64,000 nucleotides of DNA from Marivivens donghaensis (GTDB lineage Bacteria > Pseudomonadota > Alphaproteobacteria > Rhodobacterales > Rhodobacteraceae). The DNA lies in contig NZ_JALNPR010000001.1 of assembly GCF_023541015.1 (NCBI RefSeq), positions 434,001-498,000 of the forward strand, given 5' to 3'. Made by a program: the position numbers and the translations under genes. Within the stretch, counting starts at the first letter, position 1. Each line of letters opens with the position of its first letter. The notes beneath the pieces are model-generated. The model saw nothing but the letters and a program-made list of their open reading frames with translations, was not told the origin of the DNA and searched no databases. This document shows, piece after piece, positions 19,793-27,751 of this stretch.

Positions 19793-20701
19793 ATGTCCAT
19801 TACCCCCGAACAAGAGGCCGAGGTTGCCGAACTTCGCGCGACACCGCGTCAAACATTGCGGGCTGTTTCCGAGGGGATGGAAAGCCACCTCTACACCATC
19901 AAACCCGTGCTGGATCACGGCTTTGTTCGGGTTGTGGACTACATGGGCGATGACGCTGCGATCTGTCAGGCGGCGCGTGTGTCTTACGGTAAGGGCACCA
20001 AATCCGTTCAGAACGACGCAGGTCTGATCCGCTATTTGATGCGCCACTGGCACTCGACCCCGTTCGAGATGTGCGAGATCAAACTCCACGTCAAACTTCC
20101 TGTGTTTGTCGCGCGCCAGTGGATCCGTCACCGGACGGCGAACGTGAACGAATACTCCGCCCGCTATTCGATTATGGATCGTGAATTCTACATCCCAGAG
20201 CCCGACGTTCTGGCCGCCCAGTCGGTGATCAACAACCAAGGCCGCGGTGAGGTTCTGACGGGTGAAGAAGCGGCGCGCGTTCTAGAATATCTCAAGGGTG
20301 ATGCGGCACGTTGCTACGACCACTATCAGGAAATGATCTCTCAAGAGGGGCAGCAGGGGCTTGCACGTGAATTGGCGCGGATGAACCTGCCTGCGAACAT
20401 CTATACCCAGTGGTACTGGAAGGTGGACCTTCACAACCTATTCCACTTCTTGCGTCTGCGGGCGGATAGCCACGCGCAATACGAAATCCGCGTCTATGCG
20501 GACGAAATTTGCAAGGTCGTCGCGGATTGGGTGCCTGCCGCGTATCAAGCGTTCGAGGATTACCGCATGGGTGGCGCAACGCTCTCGGGTAAAGCTCTCG
20601 ACTGTGTGCGTCGTATGCTTAAAGGCGAGTCTGTGACTCAGGAAAACAGTGGCATGAGCGCAGGTGAGTGGCGCGAGTTCCAAACCGTTCTAGAAAACTA
20701 A
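19793..20701 (+). CDS. thyX: FAD-dependent thymidylate synthase
   Basis: A 302-residue flavoenzyme that makes dTMP from dUMP using methylenetetrahydrofolate and NADPH. The ThyX signature [15 protein letters not shown] is at residues 112-126 (RHRx7S pattern). GAGGAG precedes ATG 19793; the 12 upstream in-frame codons were dropped. The N-terminal extension of about 40 residues before the core is usual in Rhodobacterales. Presence of thyX implies that this lineage does not rely on ThyA. A strong terminator follows. Confidence 0.95.
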   Translation: MSITPEQEAEVAELRATPRQTLRAVSEGMESHLYTIKPVLDHGFVRVVDYMGDDAAICQAARVSYGKGTKSVQNDAGLIRYLMRHWHSTPFEMCEIKLHVKLPVFVARQWIRHRTANVNEYSARYSIMDREFYIPEPDVLAAQSVINNQGRGEVLTGEEAARVLEYLKGDAARCYDHYQEMISQEGQQGLARELARMNLPANIYTQWYWKVDLHNLFHFLRLRADSHAQYEIRVYADEICKVVADWVPAAYQAFEDYRMGGATLSGKALDCVRRMLKGESVTQENSGMSAGEWREFQTVLEN

Positions 20702-20725
20702 CGCTACTTTTAGCTTTTTAAAGTC

Positions 20726-20757
20726 AAAGCCTACCCTGTTTCACGGGGTAGGCTTTT
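20726..20757 (+). terminator. Rho-independent terminator after thyX
   Basis: A perfect 11-bp stem pairs AAAGCCTACCC (20726-20736) with GGGTAGGCTTT (20746-20756), with a nine-base loop and a TTTT run. It lies 25 bases after the thyX stop. Confidence 0.88.
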
Positions 20758-20920
20758 ACATATGTTACTCTTTTAAGATTTTCTGATATACTACACGCTA
20801 AAGTGTCATGTGATCTTTGGCGGTGACTTGCATTCCTGTCACAAAAGAATATTTGGTAGAAGTTGACGTTGGGTAAGTCTTTGTTTTGGCGTAAAGCGAA
20901 ACAGTCATCGGTCGTTATCC

Positions 20921-21418
20921 ATGTCAAAGACCAATATGCTGGAGATAGGTGTGCCGGAAGACAGCCAACAATTGATACGTTTGATCTACGTGAGCGTTGC
21001 TGCACCCAATATGGGAAGCGAGCAGATCGAACACATTTTGGTCAAGGCTTCCAAGCGTAATGAGATCAAAGGTCTCACTGGCATGTTGATCTATGACGAG
21101 GGGCAGTTCTGGCAGGTTCTCGAGGGGCCGCTCGACTCCGTTATGTCGACCTTTGATGATATCCGTTCCGATAAACGTCACTCTGATGTCACCACTCTCG
21201 TGACCGAGGATATCGCCAATCGCGAGTTCAAGACGTTCCGCATGGGAACACCTGGAAACGTGCGGGAAATCAACGATCCAGAGCTTCATTCAAGCGTTGA
21301 TGCGGCGCTGACGCGTGAAAAAGTGAGCACCGCCAAAGAGGCCTCGCAACGGTTGGTGCGAGGGTTCAGTCAGGATGGGCAGTGGTATCCGCTGATTGCT
21401 GAGCGGTCCGAGGGCTAA
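20921..21418 (+). CDS. Short BLUF-domain blue-light photoreceptor
   Basis: A 165-residue protein consisting of a BLUF domain (about residues 17-110) and a short helical tail with no output domain. The flavin-binding residues align exactly with AppA at an offset of two: Tyr23 in RLIYVS, Asn47 in RNEIKG, Gln65 in GQFWQVLEG and Met108 in FRMG. The position of AppA Trp104 is Phe106. BLUF domains bind FAD and change hydrogen bonding at Tyr/Gln on blue light. With no effector domain it probably signals through a partner protein. No clear Shine-Dalgarno is seen before ATG 20921; ATG 20936 is an alternative start. It stands alone between thyX and a cold-shock gene. Confidence 0.9.
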   Translation: MSKTNMLEIGVPEDSQQLIRLIYVSVAAPNMGSEQIEHILVKASKRNEIKGLTGMLIYDEGQFWQVLEGPLDSVMSTFDDIRSDKRHSDVTTLVTEDIANREFKTFRMGTPGNVREINDPELHSSVDAALTREKVSTAKEASQRLVRGFSQDGQWYPLIAERSEG

Positions 21419-21430
21419 CGCCGGTTAGCC
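21413..21430. terminator. Hairpin formed by the facing stop codons of BLUF and cold-shock genes
   Basis: GGCTAAC (21413-21419) pairs with GTTAGCC (21424-21430) around a four-base loop. The BLUF stop TAA and the stop of the opposite cold-shock gene both lie in the stem. There is no strong T-run, so it may be a weak bidirectional terminator. Confidence 0.45.
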
Positions 21431-21634
21431 TGCCGCCTTGAGGTTGCCTGCCATTTGGCGTCCATCACGGCCTTCAATCAGGTCGAATTCGACCTTCTGA
21501 TTGTCTGCCAATCCGGTCATGCCGGCTTGTTCAACAGCTGATACATGGACAAACACATCCTTGCCGCCACCATCGGGGGCGATAAAGCCATAGCCCTTGG
21601 TTGTGTTGAACCATTTTACAGTACCGCTAGCCAT
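21425..21634 (-). CDS. Cold-shock domain protein
   Basis: A 69-residue single-stranded nucleic-acid-binding protein of the CspA family. RNP1 KGYGFIAP and RNP2 VFVHVS are present, and the protein starts MASGTVKWFNTTKG. It probably acts as an RNA chaperone. ATG 21634 is used; the in-frame extension of 16 codons has no cold-shock character and begins next to the divergent gene. It is divergent from the ArsC/Spx-like gene and convergent with the BLUF gene, with only six bases between the two stop codons. Confidence 0.94.
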   Translation of the reverse strand: MASGTVKWFNTTKGYGFIAPDGGGKDVFVHVSAVEQAGMTGLADNQKVEFDLIEGRDGRQMAGNLKAAG

Positions 21635-21810
21635 TGTCGTAACTCCTTCGTCGTCGGTTGCCCGTTTGGGCGTGGCCGTCACGATGAGTGCGCATTAGGT
21701 TGTGGCACCCACCGATCTGCGACTCAAAGCGTAACACGATTTTTCAAAAGACAAATGACAACCTTGCATTGAGGCGACATCTTGCGCGAAATGCCGAAAA
21801 AGGAGGCGAA

Positions 21811-22137
21811 ATGAAGGTCTATTCCCTGAAGTCCTGCGACACCTGTCGCAAGGCGATCAAAGAAATGACGGCAGCGGGGCTCGATCCTCAGGTTCAAGAC
21901 GTGAGCGCGGATGGGTTGTCTGGCGATGATATCGCGGCGATTTTGTCGGCCTTTGGGGAAAAGTCGGTGAACCGTGCCTCGACCACATGGCGCGGACTGT
22001 CGGACGAGGATAAGGCACGTGATCCTGCCGATTTGCTCGCCGAACATCCGACGCTCCTTAAGCGTCCCGTGATCGTCTCTGACGGCGTCTGGTATCAAGG
22101 CTGGTCTGCCGCCGTTAAAGCCAGCGTTCTGGGCTAG
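21811..22137 (+). CDS. ArsC/Spx-like thioredoxin-fold protein
   Basis: A 108-residue protein of the ArsC/Spx/YffB family. The N-terminal KSCDTCRKA contains a CxxC pair (Cys9, Cys12), and the C-terminal part LLKRPVIVSDGVWYQGW carries the family-typical KRP segment. Members include glutaredoxin-dependent arsenate reductases and proteins with unknown thiol chemistry; the CxxC form is closer to YffB/Spx than to plasmid R773 ArsC. AGGAGG lies before ATG 21811, which fixes the start. It is not linked to the arsenate operon at 45.5-48.6 kb. Confidence 0.82.
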   Translation: MKVYSLKSCDTCRKAIKEMTAAGLDPQVQDVSADGLSGDDIAAILSAFGEKSVNRASTTWRGLSDEDKARDPADLLAEHPTLLKRPVIVSDGVWYQGWSAAVKASVLG

Positions 22138-22196
22138 GGTGTTGTGGCGCGGTCGTGCCGTGCCTATGTAGGGTCAGCAATAAACAGGAGCACGCC

Positions 22197-22565
22197 ATGC
22201 GGAGCGCAGCCAAAGCATTGGGTATTTTCGGCGGGGTGATCGGTATGATCATCGGGATTTTCAGCTTTGGCTATGTGTCCCTGACCGAAACCCATTCCGA
22301 AGTCGGAGAAATTTTTGGCGTCGTAACCAATCCTGCCTTTATCAAAGCGGCGAGCTTCCTCGGCCCGATCCTCGCGATCACGGGGTCTGGTATGGCGAAA
22401 TACCGTGCGCTCTGGGGAGGGGGGCTTTTGATGGTGTCGGCGGTGATGATGTATGCCGCGTTCGGCTTTAACTTTGCCACCATGTTCCCAATCGGCATGG
22501 CAGGCGTCGGCGGGATCCTCGCGATTGCAGCGGGTAAACCAGACGAAGAAAAGGCGCACTTTTAA
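22197..22565 (+). CDS. Small membrane protein of unknown function
   Basis: A 122-residue protein with four predicted transmembrane segments (about residues 8-26, 50-68, 75-94 and 97-115) and a charged C-terminus KPDEEKAHF. I recognise no family beyond a general resemblance to small four-helix membrane proteins (DUF4064-like). CAGGAG precedes ATG 22197. It follows the ArsC/Spx-like gene by 59 bases and converges with thrS across a shared hairpin. Confidence 0.6.
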   Translation: MRSAAKALGIFGGVIGMIIGIFSFGYVSLTETHSEVGEIFGVVTNPAFIKAASFLGPILAITGSGMAKYRALWGGGLLMVSAVMMYAAFGFNFATMFPIGMAGVGGILAIAAGKPDEEKAHF

Positions 22566-22575
22566 GCGCGCCTTT
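22550..22575. terminator. Bidirectional hairpin between membrane-protein gene and thrS
   Basis: AAAGGCGC (22550-22557) pairs with GCGCCTTT (22568-22575) around a ten-base loop that contains the stop codon at 22563-22565. On the minus strand the stem is followed by a T-run (TTTTCTTC), so it should mainly end thrS transcription. Confidence 0.55.
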
Positions 22576-22597
22576 CCAAATTCTTAGAATGTTTTGA

Positions 22598-24544
22598 TTA
22601 CCGCAGATCGGGCGGTGTCGCTTCAACAGCTAGATCAGCGATGATCTGGTCAAGAGCGATGGTCTCGGTCTTGTTTTCACCCAGACGGCGGGCGGACACG
22701 GTGCGTTCCTCGACCTCGCGTGCGCCGATGGCGAGGATGACAGGCACCTTGCCAAGGCTGTGTTCACGGACCTTGTAGTTGATCTTTTCGTTGCGGGTGT
22801 CGGCTTCAGCGCGGATACCGCGTGCCTGCAGCGCCTCAACGACCTCAGCCACGTAACCGTCTGCATCCGACACGATCGACGCCACAACCACCTGACGCGG
22901 CGCGAGCCAGAACGGCAGTTTGCCTGCGTGCTCTTCGATCAGAATACCGATGAAGCGTTCGAACGATCCCAGAACCGCGCGGTGCAGCATGACGGGGCGA
23001 TGTTTGTCGCCGTCGGTGCCAACGTAAACCGCATCCAGACGCTCTGGCAGGTTCGGGTCAACCTGCAGGGTGCCGCACTGCCAATCACGGCCAATCGCGT
23101 CGGTCAGAACGAATTCCAACTTCGGACCATAGAACGCGCCTTCGCCTTCTTGGATTTCGTAGTTGTAGCCCGCAGCCTTACACGCATCACCCAGAGCGGC
23201 CTCTACACGATCCCAGCTCTCATCCGAACCAACACGTTTTTCAGGACGGGTAGAGAGTTTGATCTTCCAATTGTGGAAGCCAAGGTCCGCGTAAATCCCA
23301 GCGAGGAAGTCGATGAATTTCTTCGTTTCGGCTTCGATCTGGTCGTCGGTGCAGAAGATGTGCGCGTCGTCTTGGGTAAAGCCACGCACACGCATGATCC
23401 CGTGCAGAGCGCCCGAGGGTTCATAACGGTTGCACGACCCAAATTCAGCCATACGCAGCGGCAGGTCTCGGTAGGATTTCAGACCGTGGTTGAACACCTG
23501 AACGTGGCAAGGGCAGTTCATCGGTTTCAGCGCGTTGACGGTTTTTTCACGGGCATGATCTTCGTCAACTTCAACGATGAACATGTTTTCTTGGTAGTTT
23601 TCCCAGTGACCCGAGGCTTCCCACAGTTTGCGGTTCACGACCTGCGGGGTGTTCACCTCGACATAGCCGTCACGGCGCTGCTGGCGGCGCATGTAGTCCT
23701 GCAGCGTGGTGTAAATGGTCCAGCCGTTCGGGTGCCAGAACACCTGACCCGGTGCCTCTTCCTGCATGTGGTAGAGGTCCATTTCTTTACCGAGCTTACG
23801 GTGATCCCGCTTTGCCGCTTCCTCAAGCATGTTGAGGTGCGCCTTCAGGTCGTTGCGGTTTTTGAACGCGATACCGTAGATACGCTGCAACATAGGACGC
23901 GAGCTATCACCGAGCCAATATGCACCCGCCACGTGGGTCAGTTTGAACGCGTCAGCGGGAACCTGACCAGTGTTCTGCAAGTGCGGACCGCGGCAGAGGT
24001 CCTGCCAGTCTCCGTGCCAATACATCCGCAGGTCTTGGCCTTCGGGGATGCGGTTCACCAGCTCGACCTTATAGGGCTCGTTGGTGTCCTCGTAATGTTT
24101 GATCGCGCGAGCACGGTCCCACACTTCGGTCTTTACCTCTTCGCGAGCGTTGATGATCTCTTTCATCTTCGCTTCGATTTCACCGAGGTCTTCGGGGGTA
24201 AACGGCTCTTCGCGGTCAAAGTCATAGAACCAGCCGTAATCGCGAACGGGGCCGATGGTCACTTTGACATCTGGCCAGATCGCCTGAACAGCGCGGGCCA
24301 TGATGTGAGCGAGGTCGTGACGGATCAGTTCCAGCGCAGGTTCATCGTCCTGCATTGTGTTGATCGCAACAGTTGCGTCCTCGTTGATCGGCCACTGAAG
24401 GTCCCAATGCGCACCATTCACAGTAGCAGAGATGGCCTTTTTAGCCAGCGAAGGGGCAATAGATGCCGCGACTTCAGCAGGGGTTACGCCTGCATCATAA
24501 GAACGCGAATTGCCATCGGGGAAGGTAAGGGAAATCTGGCTCAT
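22598..24544 (-). CDS. thrS: Threonyl-tRNA synthetase
   Basis: A 648-residue class II synthetase that charges tRNA-Thr. In order: TGS domain (about 1-62, beginning [11 protein letters not shown]), second additional/editing domain with HDLAHIMA, catalytic core with the zinc-ligand region [12 protein letters not shown], and C-terminal anticodon-binding domain. ATG 24544 is preceded by GAGGAG eight bases upstream and gives the family start; the in-frame 40 codons upstream are not conserved-looking. It is divergent from an alpha/beta hydrolase gene. No T-box or other leader structure was seen. Confidence 0.96.
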   Translation of the reverse strand: MSQISLTFPDGNSRSYDAGVTPAEVAASIAPSLAKKAISATVNGAHWDLQWPINEDATVAINTMQDDEPALELIRHDLAHIMARAVQAIWPDVKVTIGPVRDYGWFYDFDREEPFTPEDLGEIEAKMKEIINAREEVKTEVWDRARAIKHYEDTNEPYKVELVNRIPEGQDLRMYWHGDWQDLCRGPHLQNTGQVPADAFKLTHVAGAYWLGDSSRPMLQRIYGIAFKNRNDLKAHLNMLEEAAKRDHRKLGKEMDLYHMQEEAPGQVFWHPNGWTIYTTLQDYMRRQQRRDGYVEVNTPQVVNRKLWEASGHWENYQENMFIVEVDEDHAREKTVNALKPMNCPCHVQVFNHGLKSYRDLPLRMAEFGSCNRYEPSGALHGIMRVRGFTQDDAHIFCTDDQIEAETKKFIDFLAGIYADLGFHNWKIKLSTRPEKRVGSDESWDRVEAALGDACKAAGYNYEIQEGEGAFYGPKLEFVLTDAIGRDWQCGTLQVDPNLPERLDAVYVGTDGDKHRPVMLHRAVLGSFERFIGILIEEHAGKLPFWLAPRQVVVASIVSDADGYVAEVVEALQARGIRAEADTRNEKINYKVREHSLGKVPVILAIGAREVEERTVSARRLGENKTETIALDQIIADLAVEATPPDLR

Positions 24545-24703
24545 GGCCGTCTCCTCGTCAGTTTGGCGCCCACGGAACGCCCGGTTGCGGGTATATGGTT
24601 CGAGCCGCGTTTTGATCCTCGATTGCTGACACGTCAAGCCCGCAGGCTTGCCATTCTGGGTCATCGGGGCAAATGTGGCGAAAAAATCAAAGAGAGAACC
24701 GCC

Positions 24704-25447
24704 ATGACCGAGTATCTGACCACCCCAGAGGGCCGCCGCATCGCCTATAACCTCACCAAAGGTCGCGCGCCCTATGTCGTGTTTTGTGGTGGTCTAAAGT
24801 CCGACATGGAAGGCACCAAGGCGCTCGCTCTCGAAGAATGGGCCAAGGCATCGGGGCAGGGGTTCTTGCGGTTCGACTATTCTGGCCATGGCATCAGCGA
24901 TGGTGACTTTGAGGACGGCTGCATCGGTGATTGGTTCGAAGACGCCAGCGCAGCGATCGACTTGATCGACGGTCAGGTCGTATTGGTCGGCTCCTCTATG
25001 GGTGGCTGGGTGTCGCTTCTCTTGTCCCGCGAACGCGCGGATAAGGTTGCGGGTCTGGTCACAATCGCAGGTGCGCCCGACTTTACCGAAGACGGCTATT
25101 GGGCGGGGTTCACTGACGAAGAACGCGAAACCATCATGACGGTGGGCCGCATCGAAATTCCGAACGAATATGTTGAGCCCTATGTAATCACCCGCCGCTT
25201 GATCGAGGATGGCCGCACGCGCCTGATCCTGCGCAGCCCGCTGACATTCCCATTCCCCGCGCGCATTCTGCAAGGCAGCGCGGATGATGTGGTCACGCAG
25301 GACGTCGCGGAACGCCTTTTTGCCCATGCGCAGGGCGACGATATCCAACTGACGGTCGTCAAAGGCGCGGACCATCGGTTCTCTGATCCGGCCTGTCTGG
25401 CGCTGATCGAAAAGTCGGTCTGTGATATTTTGGAACGTATCGGCTAA
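24704..25447 (+). CDS. Alpha/beta hydrolase, ABHD10-like
   Basis: A 247-residue hydrolase. [19 protein letters not shown] followed by [12 protein letters not shown] closely resembles mammalian ABHD10 (a mitochondrial acyl-thioesterase and acyl-glucuronidase) and its bacterial relatives. The nucleophile elbow GSSMG has Ser98; the acid is probably in GSADDVV and the His in KGADHRFS. Substrate is unknown; thioester or ester cleavage is expected. The reading frame is open far upstream through the antisense strand of thrS, but ATG 24704 is the true start because the family begins there. Confidence 0.85.
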   Translation: MTEYLTTPEGRRIAYNLTKGRAPYVVFCGGLKSDMEGTKALALEEWAKASGQGFLRFDYSGHGISDGDFEDGCIGDWFEDASAAIDLIDGQVVLVGSSMGGWVSLLLSRERADKVAGLVTIAGAPDFTEDGYWAGFTDEERETIMTVGRIEIPNEYVEPYVITRRLIEDGRTRLILRSPLTFPFPARILQGSADDVVTQDVAERLFAHAQGDDIQLTVVKGADHRFSDPACLALIEKSVCDILERIG

Positions 25448-25571
25448 ATTGTGATCCTTTGCCCTCTTCCCTCAAAAGGAGAGTTGCGCCATGATGCGGT
25501 TAAGACGGGTGAAAACACTCGCGAAAGACTGACGCAGGCAATTCCGCGGATGACGCGGGGGCAGGACACCA

Positions 25572-26279
25572 ATGACCGAACCAATGGTTCTTTTACCCGG
25601 CATTTTGTCGGATATCAGACTGTTTTTACCGCAGCTTACGGCATTAGGCCGAGAGCGCCCCGTGATGGTCGCACCGACCTGCCAAGGCGAGCGGATTGAC
25701 GAAATCGCATCGAACCTCTTGCCCGGTTTGCCTCAGAAGTTTGCCCTCGCGGGGCATGGATTTGGCGGCATGGTCGCGATGGAGATTTTGCGCCGCGCGC
25801 CTGAGCGTGTTACGCGGGTTGCGTTGATCTCGACCTCGCCCTTACCCGAGACGCCACAGGATTCCGCCGAAAGGGAACTGCGGATCGTCGGTGCGCGGGC
25901 AGGGCGGTTTGAGGATATCTTAGCCAAAGAAGTCCCGATGGAAGCCATCGGTGCCGCCCATCGCAAGGACGTTTGGGGCAAGTTGCAAACCATGGGCAAA
26001 GCGGGCGGGGCAGAAACCTATGTCCGCCAATGCCGCGCCATGCAGCGCCGCCGCGATCAACAAAGCACCCTGCGCCGTATCAAACAGCCTGCGCTTTTGA
26101 TCTGCGGGGCAGAGGACACCGTTTTCCCAGTCAAACGCCACGAATTTATGGCGCAGTTGATCCCCTACGCGCAACTTGCTGTGCTGCCAGGTGTTGGTCA
26201 TTTGCCTAGCCTAGAGGCCCCCGCCGCCTTTGGGGAAACCCTGCGGTCGTGGATGAAGCAGCCCTTGGTTCTGCAGTAA
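25572..26279 (+). CDS. Alpha/beta hydrolase-fold protein lacking the nucleophile serine
   Basis: A 235-residue protein with the alpha/beta hydrolase fold (MVLLPGILSDIRLFLPQL at the start, CGAEDTVFP with the acid and GVGHLPSLE with the His). The nucleophile elbow reads AGHGFGGMVA: the position normally held by Ser in GHSFGG is Gly63, coded by GGA at 25758-25760. Unless this is a base-calling error, the protein should not work as a serine hydrolase. The rest of the fold is intact, with no stop or frameshift, so it may be a binding protein or use other chemistry. It is followed by intergenic repeat copy B and a terminator. Confidence 0.8.
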   Translation: MTEPMVLLPGILSDIRLFLPQLTALGRERPVMVAPTCQGERIDEIASNLLPGLPQKFALAGHGFGGMVAMEILRRAPERVTRVALISTSPLPETPQDSAERELRIVGARAGRFEDILAKEVPMEAIGAAHRKDVWGKLQTMGKAGGAETYVRQCRAMQRRRDQQSTLRRIKQPALLICGAEDTVFPVKRHEFMAQLIPYAQLAVLPGVGHLPSLEAPAAFGETLRSWMKQPLVLQ

Positions 26280-26283
26280 GGTG

Positions 26284-26344
26284 GAGGGCGCTGCCCTCTT
26301 GGCCTGCGGCCAATTCACCCGTCATATTTACAGCACAAAGGCAG
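26284..26344 (+). repeat. Intergenic tandem-hairpin repeat, copy B
   Basis: A 61-base element with hairpins GAGGGC-GCT-GCCCTC (26284-26298) and TTGGCC-TGC-GGCCAA (26299-26313), then CATATTT and the tail GCACAAAGGCAG (26333-26344). Length, loop triplets GCT and TGC, and tail equal those of copy A at 2216-2276, while stem bases differ but still pair. It lies just after the serine-less hydrolase gene and before a terminator. Confidence 0.7.
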
Positions 26345-26345
26345 C

Positions 26346-26369
26346 AAAAAGGGGCCCTGAGGCCCCTTT
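26346..26369. terminator. Bidirectional terminator between hydrolase gene and phaZ
   Basis: AAAGGGGCC (26348-26356) pairs with GGCCCCTTT (26361-26369) around the loop CTGA. An A-run on the left serves as T-run for phaZ on the minus strand; the right side has TTTGTTCGTTT. Confidence 0.8.
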
Positions 26370-26375
26370 GTTCGT

Positions 26376-27647
26376 TTAGCCGTTAACCGCGACGACCTTG
26401 GGTTTCGCGGGCGCTGTGCCAGCATTCGCATCGATAAAGTCGAGCACGAGCGGGCGGATGTTGTTGCGCCAGCTGCCGCCAGCAAAGATACCGTAGTGAC
26501 CTGCACCCGGTTCAACGTGCCAAGCTTTTTTCTCGTCTGGCAGGTTGGTCAGGAGGTCCAGTGCGGCTTTGCATTGACCGGGTGCCGAGATGTCGTCCTC
26601 TTCGCCTTCGACAGTTTTCACAGCAACGGTCGTGATCTTAGAGATGTCGACCTTATGGCCGTTCACGGTGAACGCGTTGCGGGCGATGTCGCGGTTTTTG
26701 AACACGCGCTCAACGGTCGACAGATAGAACTCTGCCGTCATATCCATCACGGCGAGGTATTCGTCGTAGAACACGTTATGTTTGTCGTGATCCGAAGACT
26801 CGCCCTTCGCGGCGCGGAAAATCTGGTTCTGGAATGCTTCAGCGTGGGTTTGACCGTTCATCGAGATGAACGAAGCCAACTGCAGAAGGCCCGGATAGAC
26901 CTTGCGGCCAACGCCTGCGTATTTAAAGCCAACGCGCTGGATCATTGTCTGTTCCAACTGGCCCATGGTGACCGAATGGCCAAAGTCGGTCACTTCGGTC
27001 GGGGCAGCGCTGGGATCAACGGGGCCACCGATCAGGGTGAGGGTCTTTGGCTGCGCCTTAGGGTCAAGCTCTGCCAGATAGGCAGTTGCGGCCAAGGTCA
27101 GGGGAACAGGTTGGCAAACGGCGATCACGTTGATGTCGCTGCCCAAGTGTTTCATGAAATCAACGAGGTAGAGGGTGTAATCCTCAACGTCGAACTTGCC
27201 TTCGCTGACGGGAATGTCGCGGGCGTTGTGCCAATCGGTGGTGTAAACCTCGCAATCGGGCAGGAGGCTCATCACGGTTTTGCGCAGGAGGGTCGCGTAG
27301 TGGCCCGACATTGGTGCCACGAGCAGCACACGGCGTTTCATCGGCTTGCGGCCTGCGACCTTGAAGTGCACGAGATCGCCAAAAGGACGTTCGATGACCT
27401 TTTGCACCTGAACGATGTGGTCTTTGCCGTCGCCCGTCTGAACCGAAGGAATACCCCAGTCAGGTTTCGCAACCATGCGAGAGAAGGTCCGTTCAGTCAC
27501 TTCGCCCCAAGCACCGAGCCATTCGACCATTGGATTGGAGGTCGCGGCCAATGCTGGATACGCGGCAAATGCACGCGCTGTCGCACCTAACCACTGATTA
27601 GTGTTACGAACGCTTTCCATAAGGTCGTAAGTGTACATATACTTCAC
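26376..27647 (-). CDS. phaZ: Intracellular polyhydroxyalkanoate depolymerase
   Basis: A 423-residue enzyme that breaks down stored PHA granules. I choose GTG 27647 (reading MKYMYTYDLMESVRNTNQW), because AGGAG lies nine bases before it and I recall this N-terminus from the family; ATG 27638 is the alternative. The alpha/beta hydrolase fold has a cysteine nucleophile, Cys178 in VIAVCQPVPL, as in class I intracellular depolymerases, and a C-terminal His in EPGAGHYGIFAG. It diverges from phaC across 104 bases. Confidence 0.92.
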   Translation of the reverse strand: MKYMYTYDLMESVRNTNQWLGATARAFAAYPALAATSNPMVEWLGAWGEVTERTFSRMVAKPDWGIPSVQTGDGKDHIVQVQKVIERPFGDLVHFKVAGRKPMKRRVLLVAPMSGHYATLLRKTVMSLLPDCEVYTTDWHNARDIPVSEGKFDVEDYTLYLVDFMKHLGSDINVIAVCQPVPLTLAATAYLAELDPKAQPKTLTLIGGPVDPSAAPTEVTDFGHSVTMGQLEQTMIQRVGFKYAGVGRKVYPGLLQLASFISMNGQTHAEAFQNQIFRAAKGESSDHDKHNVFYDEYLAVMDMTAEFYLSTVERVFKNRDIARNAFTVNGHKVDISKITTVAVKTVEGEEDDISAPGQCKAALDLLTNLPDEKKAWHVEPGAGHYGIFAGGSWRNNIRPLVLDFIDANAGTAPAKPKVVAVNG

Positions 27648-27751
27648 TTGTAACGTCTCCTGTTCGCGGAACGATGCAGCCAATGCAACGTCCCCAAACT
27701 CTGCAGACAGGGCGATGCTGCATGTGCGAAGGTTAAGGGGAGGACGCACAT

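Noticed and set aside
22760-24703. Long open frame of about 648 codons antisense to thrS, in frame with the downstream hydrolase
   Set aside because: It is a GC-rich codon-bias shadow of thrS; the hydrolase family starts at 24704 and nothing recognisable lies upstream.
24545-24703. Possible T-box or attenuator leader of thrS
   Set aside because: No stem-antiterminator structure or specifier codon pattern was visible, and T-boxes are not expected in alphaproteobacteria.
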